DNA of 64,000 nt from Odontesthes bonariensis (lineage: Eukaryota; Chordata; Actinopteri; Atheriniformes; Atherinopsidae): positions 11,436,743-11,500,742 of the forward strand of contig NC_134510.1 of the NCBI RefSeq assembly GCF_027942865.1. Reading direction: 5' to 3'. The notes under the pieces were generated by a model that worked only from the letters and a program-made list of their open reading frames with translations, made no database searches and was not told the DNA's origin. Positions 54,420 through 64,000 of this stretch are shown here, in pieces; position 1 is the stretch's first letter, and each line of letters starts with the position of its first letter. The position numbers were made by a program, and so were the translations under genes.

Positions 54420-55766
54420 AGGCCTACAGAAAGCTGACACTACACTCAATACATAATCATAATACATACACAGAGGAACAATAATGATCCTTGGACCCTA
54501 CACCAAAACATTTCATAAACCCAGAAATTTGCCGCTTGGAAATCCTTCCTGGAATTCCAGATTGGGGGCGGGGCTTCTGTGTGACGTCACAGGTATCATG
54601 GGTTTTCTTGGCTGCCGCCATTGTAGTATGCTTGTTGAGTTGTGAAGGCTAGTGGTGCAACGGATCATCATTGATCCGTGATCCGTTCGGATCAATTGTT
54701 TCAGTTCGGCACACATATGATCCTCGGATTGATTTGTGAAAAAAAATTTGTGGGCTTGTTCAGTCCTCACACAGCCGTTACCATTCCGCTAGTTCAAGGG
54801 ACAGAGCTACTTTCCATGCTCTGGGTAAAAGTCTGCAACAGTTCCCTCCTCAATAAGCAAACAGTCCTATGGCTCGTTTGTGATTTATTGTCCTCAGCGT
54901 ACAACATGTAGAACAGTGGGCATGGAAAATAAAAGTAGGCTAGACTTCGGTGACTACTGTAACGATAACTGCTGCCTCTAGTGCTACGTCCTTTTTCCAT
55001 ATACTCGCGCTGCCACACAAACCTGTCGCCTAGGTTACCACACAGACATAACACGTAGCTGACATAGCGATAGCTAACATAAAGAAAACCCCTAACCTGC
55101 AACACAGCGTGGTCATGGCGAGCGGAGGAACAGAGGAGCTTGAACGCCCCACGTCATTTAAATCCCCTGTTTGGGAGCATTTTGGCTTCCCTGTCAAATT
55201 TAATGAAGAAGGAAAGAGGTTGGTGGATAAAACCGTGACGGTGTGTAGGCACTGTGGTACAAGAAAGCCACACAACAGTGGAAACACATCGAGCATGGCC
55301 ACGTATTCGCAGCGATATCACCCCGGTGTTTCACTGACAGGAGTGAAACCGAAAGCGACTCAACAACTGGTCATCACCGCGTTAAGAAGCCCCCTTCCTT
55401 CACAATCCGACCGGGCTAAAGCGATCACAAACGCTGGAGACTGGTAAGTCTGACAAGAAGCTATTAAAATTGTGACCCAGCATTCCGGTCTGCACTCACT
55501 GACTCCGGCACTGTGTAAAAAGTGTGTTGACAGGCTGTCAGTGTCAGTTAGCTTCAGTTGTCAGTGCAGTGCTTATCCCTCTCGACAAAATTATTTATGC
55601 CTCATCAACATCGTCCAGACTCGTGGCCTAGACCAAACACAGTGGCCCTCATTTATCAAGCCGTCGTAGAAAGCATCGTAGATATGAGCGGAGAACTCGT
55701 CGTACGCAGAGGCTCAAGTGAGATTTACAGAACATGCGTACCACACCAATCCCATCGTAAGACCGA
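54420..55766 (+). repeat. duplicate of the 3117-4453 block
   Basis: About 97% identical to 3117-4453: half-tRNA junction, hAT 5' end (here TAGTGGTGCAACGGATCA at 54650), BED exon and the left end of Harbinger 1 (TSD AGT 55641-55643, terminus at 55644). It is cut by the N-gap. It differs by substitutions and small indels, for example an extra TACTGT near 54953. Confidence 0.92.
55115..55443 (+). pseudogene. BED zinc-finger exon of hAT transposase (copy 2)
   Basis: Same exon as 3803-4131 with a few replacements (KATQQLV for KAAQQPV; NAGDW for NARDW). Finger residues SPVWEHFGFPV, VCRHCG and QRYHP are unchanged, and the donor CTG|GTAAGT is kept. No further transposase exon follows before the Harbinger terminus at 55644. 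Confidence 0.75.
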
Positions 55767-55966
55767 NNNNNNNNNNNNNNNNNNNNNNNNNNNNNNNNNN
55801 NNNNNNNNNNNNNNNNNNNNNNNNNNNNNNNNNNNNNNNNNNNNNNNNNNNNNNNNNNNNNNNNNNNNNNNNNNNNNNNNNNNNNNNNNNNNNNNNNNNN
55901 NNNNNNNNNNNNNNNNNNNNNNNNNNNNNNNNNNNNNNNNNNNNNNNNNNNNNNNNNNNNNNNNNN
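55767..55966. other. assembly gap, 200 N
   Basis: Exactly 200 N. Left flank lies inside Harbinger 1-type sequence; right flank restarts at a copy of position 43921. Open frames spanning it are meaningless. Confidence 0.99.
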
Positions 55967-56394
55967 GTTTGTTTTTATGGCGCATTTAAAAACAGTGAGC
56001 AGAGTGCGACTTGGTTAGCCAAAATAACGATCTATGCAGACACAGACTTAATTTGGCTGAAGCTATCCCTATTATGCATTATATTATGCATTATTTAACC
56101 TACTATTTTATATGATATATAATATATGACCTATATATGAATGTTTTCAGGTTGTCCCACATGAGGCCTGGACGGGGAGAAAATACCCTGTCCATAGCTT
56201 TTTTGGGACACTATGAGGACTTGTGTTAATGTGGGGAAAAAGGTTCGGTTGCCAAGCGACAGCCATGGTGAGTGGGGGCTGAGGAGTTCCCAAAGGGGGA
56301 GTTCCCAAAGGGGGCACTAACGGCTTGGGGGACAAGGGCTACCTGAGGGGGGAGGAGAAGGACGCCAGTAGGTGGCGTGATGGAAATTCAAACT

Positions 56395-57718
56395 GTGCTG
56401 AGTCATTGCCTGTGGTTGAAAGAAAAAGGATATGAATGGGATGAATGAAATGTTCTGTAATTAGTTGTTTTGGGTCATCGGAAGACGTTCCATTAGAGAT
56501 GACCAGAAAGTTTTAATCTACTACACTAAATCGATTAATCAATCAGACGTTATTTATATAGCAGTTTATATAGCACTTCTCAACCCAAGAAAATATAGAA
56601 CAAAGACCTTTCAGATCAAACGAAGCAGTGAAACCCAAGGCCACATACAGACACATGCACACTCACATATAAAGCCACGCACACACACACGCCACACATA
56701 CTGGAAACAGGGACCACAATGTGATCCTCAAAGAAAAGTAAAGGATGAATTAGGATAAATAAAGAAATAAAATTAAACTAGGCTTTTAATATCTGTATGG
56801 AAACATGTTATGGTATCATGTTGTGGTTAGGAACAGCTCTGATGTCACACCATTGGTACCACATGAGGTGTTTCTGATTCAATTAGAACCGGAAAAAACT
56901 TAATGCTGATCCTGAACTATCTGTGTACGCCTCAGCATCAAAAAAAAAAAAACACAGCCACTTTATTAAACCAATTAAACAACATTATTACTAACTAACA
57001 AGTAAGAATAAAGCAGGTTATGCTGAACGATCTGACCTGAATTCAGAAAGGACAGACAATGGGTATCCTAAACAACTTAATCAGTTCGTCATTGGAAAAA
57101 TGTCTGCTTTCTTGATGCTGTGCTGATACCAAGATGAGATCTAACTACAAATATTTCTGTCCAGCAACAAACAACAACACAGGAGGAGAAGCTGCAGTGG
57201 AGCATTTCGGCAATTAATTAACAATTAATCATGGTTTACTAAAACTTCTCAAATTTTCCCAAAAATTCTGTGTGTGTTTGTGTCTTCTTTTGCATTAAGA
57301 CTTCCCGGACCTGGAAGAGGAAGACATGGATCAAACTCATAATATGAAAACCACTGTTTGTTTACTTAGGCCTAAATGAAGACATGAGGGTTGCTTGGGC
57401 AAACCCAGAAATGCGATATATGTTTGTCATCTGTTGTCATCTGTTGTCCTAACCTGTGATGTCTGGTGTTGAGTGTTGTTTGTTTTTTGTTTGTGTGTTG
57501 TTATGATCCCAAAACTGAATGATGATTTTTCCACAGCAGAATTATCCTAAAAACAAGGATTATACCAACTGTGCTGATGTTGATGTTGATCGTGATGATG
57601 TGTTCCCTAAATAATTTGAATTTTTCACAGCAAAATAATGAGATGGTACTGGATTTCTCATTAAGGCTGCACAGCAGGTTGATGACTATTCTAGTTCCTT
57701 AAAGCAAGGGTTATACCA
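56395..57718 (+). repeat. left inverted-repeat arm (copy)
   Basis: Copy of 44349-45672. Confidence 0.75.
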
Positions 57719-59364
57719 ACTGGCCAGTTGTTTTGTTTTGGGTTCTGTTTATTTTGTTATTTCTTTGATTTTCTTTTGTTTTGTTTATTTTGACTTTGGT
57801 TTTGTTTGGGGTCCATCTGAAAAATAAATAAATAAAGAATGAATTGGGCATTGAAATTGAACATATTAAAGAGAGATACCCTAGTATAGAAATACAGTGC
57901 AAATGACATTTTGCACTACTGCGCTGCGAGATTTGCTAATATTATTCCACAGATTCAGAACCACTACAGGACGTACAGCCGGAGGACTCATAAGCTTGAG
58001 TTCTGGGAGGCCTTTCCCATCATGCCAAGATGATGGTGGAGAACTACACAACGAAATTGTCACAAAAGAAAATTAGTTAGGGAGGGGATGCTGAATATCC
58101 CTCAAGGAAGCGATGTACTGGTGACCTCTCCTTCCAAGATTAGTTCCGGATCAGAATGCTGAACAGACGTTCAGCCAAGAGGAAAACAGAGCACCGACAG
58201 GATTGGACCACAAGAGACCACACGACTCGTCATGTGGTCATCTAAGAAAGATATATCATTTAAAAGAAAAGTTAATCATAATTGTTCAAGAGGCTAATAT
58301 ACTCGTATAGTCGAGCCTTGGTTAAATTTATATTTGTTGTGTTTCACTTTTTAAAGTGTTTAGCTAATTCCTCTTAAAGGCTGATAATGAATCATTTTTA
58401 GAATGTCCATTGCCAGTGGGGTGACTCGGCTGTTTGGAGCGGGACCTTAGACTTTGAACGGTAATGGTCGGTCGCCAAGTGCAACTAGGGTCCATAGGTG
58501 AATTTTTCCCGGTTAAGCCATCGGGTTTTCGCTCCTATTCGCTGCAAACGGTGGACGAACCTGCTGGTAATGTTAATTGCCTTATGCAATGTTTGAGTGT
58601 CAGTAGAATAGAAATTATGTGAAAATTTTTGATTAATCAGTGTTGTGTTGTTATGGTACTTATGAGGGAGCGAGGCCTTGCTAGCCACATAAGGTTTTAG
58701 ACCATAATGAACAAAGAGTCCACACAGACGATGGGTTCGAGGCCACATACACACAATACATATAGCAAATTATCATTTTCTACATATAATCTATTAAAAA
58801 ATGTGCTCATTTGCGGAGTTATTATCAGTTGAGTGGGGAAGGTTTTAAACTTACTAGAAAAGAGTCTCTGTTTCTAGAATCTTGATTAATACTCCTGATA
58901 TAGAAGGGTTTGCTAAAGCATCAGAATTATTTTCTAAATGTGCTCATTTGCAAAGTTATAATCAGTGACTGATGAAGGTCTTAACCCTCTCGGAAAGAGG
59001 TTCTGTTCCGAGTAAAATGATGGAATAGTCTGGATTTGAAGGTGTAGCTTAAGCATTAGAATTATGTTTACTATTTCCATGCCTGTGCAACGAAGACTTG
59101 CTTGCTGCTTTAATTGCAATGATGAACAGCTTTCATATAAGCTTACATAATAACACATGAAGTCACATCAAAAGGGGGATGACAGACGTCTCCTAACTGG
59201 TTGTGCTACATCTCAAAAGGTAATTGGCTCTTGCAGTTTGGGGGGTGGCTGCTAAAGTCTGGCTACTGCTAATACAGATGTGACACAATACAGAATATTA
59301 CATTCCTACCTCAGTTATTTAACTGAATTAGTTGAAATGATAAAATCACTTCAAAAGGGGGATT
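57719..59364 (+). mobile_element. LTR-element internal region (copy)
   Basis: Copy of 45673-47318, including the polypurine tract at 59353-59363. Confidence 0.65.
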
Positions 59365-59778
59365 GTTAAAATTGGCTTTGTTCTTAGACATTATGAATGA
59401 AATAGGGCTCAGTACTTTTCCATATGACCTAAAGTGATCCAGGAGTAGAAAGACTAAACAATTAGGAAAGCCTGGGAAAGCAAGGGCAGATTCCTTCACA
59501 CACACACATTGTTTTGGGCTGATCCAGAGAATATGACGAAGCATGTTGAACCTACTCATGTCCAATCATACTCGGTCGAATGTGAGTCCAACCTATGACA
59601 CTATAAATAAACATGATAACCGGAAATCAGGGCCAGTCTGACAGACTTCCTGCGGGGACTCTTTCCCACTGAGCCCAGCGCTGATATGCTTTGACGTGTG
59701 ACTACAAATAAACACTTCATTTTCACTTGAATTACTTCGGTCCGTTCTTGAGCCTCCTACTAAAAGAACCGAATCTAA
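59365..59778 (+). mobile_element. 3' LTR (copy)
   Basis: Copy of 47319-47732, TATA-like word at 59602 and AATAAA at 59707. Confidence 0.85.
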
Positions 59779-60566
59779 TAATAACCCCTGTTTTTAGGAC
59801 AATACGAGAATTCTCACCAAGTTGCTGTCCAGCATTCATGAGAAATTCTGTATTATCAACTTATTCTGTTGTGGAAAAAATTCAAATCATTTAGAGAACA
59901 CATCAACACAGAGACACAAGACAACACAACACAACACAGAACAAAAGAAAGAAGAAAACAAAAGAAGACAAAAACACACACAGAATTTTTGGGAAAATTT
60001 GAGAAGTTTTAGTAAACCATGATTAATTGTTCATTAATTGTTCATTAATTGCCGAACTGCTCCACTGCAGTTTCTCCTCTTGTGTTGTTCTTTGCTGCAG
60101 GACAGAAATATTTGTGGTTAGATCTCATTTTGGGAGCAGCACAGCATCAAGAAAGCAGCCATTTCTTCCCAATGACTAACTGATTAACCTGTTTAGGATA
60201 AATATTGTCTGTCCTCTCTTAATTCTGGTCAGAGCGTTAAAAATAAAATTTCAGCATAATCTGCTTAATTCTCACTTGTTAGTTAGTAATAATGTTGTTT
60301 AATTCTTACCAGTGGCTGTGTTTCGTGATGCTGAGCCGTCCACAGACAGTTCAGGATCAGCATTAAGCATTTTTTTTTTTTTCCGGTTCAAATTGAATTA
60401 GAAACCCCTCATGTGTTACCAACAGTATGACACCAGAGCTGTTTCTAACATCACATGATACCATAACATGTTTCCATACAGATATTAAAAACATAGGTTC
60501 ATTTTATTTCTTTATTCATCCTAATTCATATCCTTTTTCTTTCAACCACATGTTATGACTGAGCAC
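59779..60566 (-). repeat. right inverted-repeat arm (copy)
   Basis: Copy of 47733-48520. Confidence 0.75.
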
Positions 60567-61934
60567 ATATTGAATTGAACCATACCATCTTGTTTCTCAT
60601 TAAATTGCAATTGAAGTGGGTTGTTGCCATTTTCCAGAGATCCTTTACCCACCTGGGGGGTATTCCTAGAAGCTGGCTTAGCGGAAAGCCTGGCTTATTT
60701 CGCTACTTCTGGCTAAATTTAGCGAGAGTTCCGTTCCATAAAGGTGGCTTATTTGAACGCCCGCTGAGTAACCATGGTAATTTATGCTGCTGAACTAGCC
60801 TGGTCCCGGGCAGGCTAAAGTTGAAGCTTAGCTTAGCTGCAACTCAAAAAATGTCCGACCGGCTGGAACACTCCCGAAAGAAATGTTCACCTAGAATTCT
60901 GCGCTCCCGCAACTCATGTCTTGTCTAAAAAACGAAACAAAAACTGTGGTTATCATATCACCACTTTCACTGTCTCGAAAAATCAATCAGTCGGTGCCAG
61001 TGCAACTAAAGAAACGCAACTATACACACGTATTGAACATGAAATTAAATGAGAGAGAACATGGTATTCATTAAAACTAATCAATACCTAACAAACATCC
61101 GATCTACACCCACGTAGGACCAGACTCAGAAAAATGGGGGACAGGTAATAATGTTAATGATACAAATTATTGAAAGCTCCTTTCAAAACAGTCAAGGACA
61201 CTGTACAAACAAGATATTAGATAAAACGCAGGAATTAAAAAATCTTACCATATTAAAAATACACAGAACGGAGCAATAAATGGAGGTAAGCAAAGTTAAA
61301 CGGATGGGTTTTGAGTTAAGACTTGAACAGAGGGAGAGTGTCAGTATTGCGAATGTCGGAGGGCGGACCTCTGTCCTTTCAGGCTGCTGCTCCACATTTA
61401 CAGTAGCCGATAATGTAAAACAACCTACTGAATTAAGTATTTGCATTAAGTTCATCATCTCCCTCAGGCATCCCCAATGTTATCGGTGCACTACACTGTA
61501 CCCATGTACGCATCCAAGGCAAGGCAATTTGTAGAGCACAATTCATACAAAAGGCAATTCAAAGTGCTTTACAGCTACATAAAATCACAAGGCGGCAATT
61601 AAATCATTCCAAAAAACAAAAATATCATTAATTCATTCATTTAAAAGTGAAGAGTGCAGATAAAATACTTTCAGGTGTCATATGCACATCTAAATAGAAC
61701 TTTCAGTCTGGATTTAAACATTGTCACATTGTCCAGGCCCCTGCTGGACCCGTGGAGGCTGACTATGTACACCGAACATTTTTCCATATGCTAAATGTAC
61801 AGGTACACTTGGGGATAATTGTCCATAGACTCTGAACTGGATTTCTCATTTTGAAAAACACCACATCAACCCCTTTGAGTAATGCTGAGCAATGTTACAT
61901 TTATGCCCTGTGAAACCTCATCATTGACTCCTAT

Positions 61935-62060
61935 CCTCCGAGCATACAGATGATCTGTGATGGAGGTCATTTCATTTCCAACATTGAGGCTAAATGGCCG
62001 GGATCAGTTCATGATTCTAGGATCTTCCGAGCATCCTCACTGGCACAGAGGTTTGCACAA
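61935..62060 (+). pseudogene. HARBI1-like transposase exon (copy)
   Basis: Copy of 49889-50014: WPGSVHDSRIF block and donor CAAG|GTGCAA. Confidence 0.75.
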
Positions 62061-62281
62061 GGTGCAAGAATTTTACTTACCTGAAGGAGTGTACTTTTGA
62101 AGTAAGGTGTAGCATAGGCAGAATTTTGGTAATGTAATGAGAGGTCAGGTGTAGAGGTCATCTTAAGGAATTTAAAGTGCTCGTCATACTTTATTATAGA
62201 TAGCCATATAAGGCACATATTGCATCAAATTGCCAAGTCTTAACACATGTATATCCATCCAACATTTCTCTTATTCTGCAG

Positions 62282-62448
62282 GAGAGTTCAATGGTGTCCT
62301 GCTTGGGGACAGAGGCTATGCATGCTGGCCGTACGTCCTCACACCATAGCCTGATCCAGGAACAAGGGCATGCACATGCACATGCTAAAACAAGGGCACG
62401 GATAGAAATGACCTTTGGCCAAATTAAATACATTGCTTCCATTGCTTA
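62282..62448 (+). pseudogene. HARBI1-like transposase next exon (copy)
   Basis: Copy of 50236-50402, with the same in-frame TAG and frameshift. Confidence 0.75.
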
Positions 62449-62838
62449 AAGTTCTCAAGGACCATGGCTGACTTCTGACAGAGCCATCTTAAATTAATAG
62501 TATACTTCATATTTTATACATTTTGTCTTGTGGACAACTTTTCAGGCTCAAGTCTTTTCTTCGTTGAGATCTAGTGCCTGAAAGGACTCAGTTTCTCCTG
62601 ACACAGTGAGGGATCTATACAGGGACACATATTTCTTTTGATCCTTATTGTTGTGACCTTTGAGTTAGAACTTCTTTTCATCATTTAGCATTGACACAGT
62701 AGCAGTTTAAGTCAGAGCAAGTGTAAGGAGGCTAAATGGACAGATATGATTTATAACTTTCCACACGTTTAGGTCATGGCACCCCACTGGAATGATTTCT
62801 GGGCCCGCTGACAGTGTCGTCAAATATTCCTTTTAGTA

Positions 62839-62921
62839 GTCAGGATGGCCGAGTGGTCTAAGGGGCTGCGTTCAGATCGCAGTCTCCCCTGGAGGCGTGG
62901 GTTCAAATCCCTCTTCTGACA
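62839..62921 (+). tRNA. tRNA-Leu(CAG) (copy)
   Basis: Identical to 50793-50875, including its T-stem mismatch. Confidence 0.75.
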
Positions 62922-63413
62922 TTGCAGACTTCTCCTAGAGAACCATTTTCTCTGGCAAGGCAACCCAAGTTTACTCCTTGCTTAGCAATACCATGTCGTA
63001 TTGCTATTCTGCCACTGCATCATCTAGTTTAAAGATTATTGTGGCCGCTTTACCTCCGAAGAGTTCTTGCTTCCAAATGCTATGCCTACTATTTGTTTGC
63101 CTCAGGAGCCCTGTTAAACAACAGCCAAGACACTTGTTGCATGAGAATCTTCTGACCACAGCTCAACTAGCTGTGTTGTCACAACCTTCTACAGTGCTTT
63201 GGGCAGGACAGAATCATTAGCAAAAGGAACATTGTTGATTATAAGGTCTTGGTTTGCACTTAACACCATAGTAAACGGTAAAGGGCTTTTGACCGAAGCA
63301 ACCTGGCCTAATGTTAGGCTATTTGAAGGGGGCTATTGACATTTAACCGAAAATGGGTGAGAGTATCAAAACAATCATCACTTGGTGGCAGGCAGCTGAT
63401 AAAAGACCTAGCT

Positions 63414-63485
63414 CTCTCCGTCTGGGAATCGAACCCCGATCTTCCGCATGACAGGCGGAGATACAGTCCATTATACTAACGAGGA
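63414..63485 (-). tRNA. tRNA-Asp(GTC), degraded (copy)
   Basis: Identical to 51368-51439, including its two mismatches. Confidence 0.65.
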
Positions 63486-63735
63486 ATTTCTATGTGACTG
63501 ACACAGTCGTCAGATGAAAAGACAACTATCGCCAAGGAGTGAAATAAGATTTTGGTGTCCCGTTTCAAGGTGCAGGAAAATTGCTATCACAGTCCCATCA
63601 CTCAGAAGGAGAGTCTTCCATGAAGCTGCATGCCTCGTCAATATTCCCCTTCAACACGAAGACAACGCAGACCCACATATTCGCTGGAATGATGCCTGGG
63701 CCCGCCGACAGTGTCGTCAAATATTCCTTTTAGTA

Positions 63736-63818
63736 GTCAGGATGGCCGAGCGGTCTAAGGCGCTGCGTTAAGGTCGCAGTCTCCCCTGGAGGCGTGGGTT
63801 CAAATCCCACTTCTGACA
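63736..63818 (+). tRNA. tRNA-Leu(AAG), intact (copy)
   Basis: Identical to 51690-51772. It counts as a separate gene only if the duplication is real. Confidence 0.9.
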
Positions 63819-64000
63819 TTGCAGACTTCTCCTAGAGGACCATTTTCTCTGGCTAGGCAACTCAAGTTTACTCCTTGCTTAGCAATACCATGTCGTATTG
63901 CTATTCTGCCACTGCATCATCTAGTTTAAAGATTATTGTGGCCGCTTTACCTCCGAAGAGTTCTTGCTTCCAAATGCTATGCCTACTATTTGTTTGCCTC

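Larger units (their letters stand above)
60655..62448 (+). mobile_element. PIF/Harbinger element 3 (copy)
   Basis: Copy of 48609-50402; carries the same interspersed repeats and the same broken transposase. Confidence 0.55.
55967..64000 (+). repeat. apparently exact copy of 43921-51954 (offset 12046)
   Basis: Every landmark recurs at +12046 with no net indel over 8034 bp, including homopolymers and CA-rich runs, and I found no substitution at the places compared. This is far higher than the 95-97% between genuine tRNA units in the same region. It starts directly at the N-gap, so a false duplication is likely. Confidence 0.95.

Noticed and set aside
55558-56098. Open frames of 86-143 codons around the gap
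   Set aside because: They consist largely of N.

Overview
The window looks like repeat-rich intergenic DNA of a teleost fish. The evidence is vertebrate-type tRNA-Leu and tRNA-Asp genes, vertebrate-type 7SL (SRP) RNA genes, and a dense nest of transposon families typical of fish: hAT, PIF/Harbinger, a TTAA-target THAP (Kolobok-like) element, an L1-type LINE, and an LTR element with a tRNA-His primer site. I see no intact host protein-coding gene. Every recognisable protein match is a transposon relic, usually one exon or a broken transposase. The only features likely to work are Pol III genes: two intact-looking tRNAs plus one exact copy, several slightly degraded tRNAs, and two or three 7SL RNA copies.

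Layout. 1-2.2 kb: anonymous AT-rich DNA with a SINE-like repeat and hAT ends. 2.2-3.1 kb: one degraded tRNA-Leu/tRNA-Asp repeat unit ending in a half tRNA. 3.3-8.6 kb: hAT BED exon, a PIF/Harbinger with both genes reduced to remnants, a P2X7-ballast-type first exon, and a broken GTF2IRD2-like hAT transposase. 9.4-12.1 kb: an L1 endonuclease split by two later transposons with clean target-site duplications (TSDs). 12.1-13.7 kb: a second copy of the helicase-carrying 9-bp-TSD element and a possible spliced transcript. 14.3-20.8 kb: two 7SL repeat units in plus orientation, one carrying three dated insertions. 20.8-21.2 kb: a solo LTR. 21.2-34.3 kb: a 13-kb array of 10.3 copies of a 1269-bp satellite. 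34.3-38 kb: truncated hAT and the 7SL units again, inverted. 38-39.9 kb: a second PIF/Harbinger. 39.9-47.7 kb: rearranged pieces of one LTR element, part of it enclosed by roughly 0.8-1.3 kb inverted-repeat arms. 48.6-50.4 kb: a third Harbinger with a broken two-exon HARBI1-like transposase. 50.7-54.4 kb: tandem 898-bp units, each with one tRNA-Leu (+) and one tRNA-Asp (-). 54.4-55.8 kb: a second copy of the 3.1-4.45 kb block. Then 200 N, then an apparently exact copy of 43921-51954 up to the window end.

How it fits together. The region has grown by three routes: tandem amplification (satellite, tRNA units, 7SL units), inverted duplication (7SL blocks facing each other across the satellite; arms around the LTR fragment), and nested transposition. 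Because several insertions have matching empty sites elsewhere in the window, their order can be read directly. The final 8 kb after the gap is best treated as a probable assembly duplication until long reads show otherwise.
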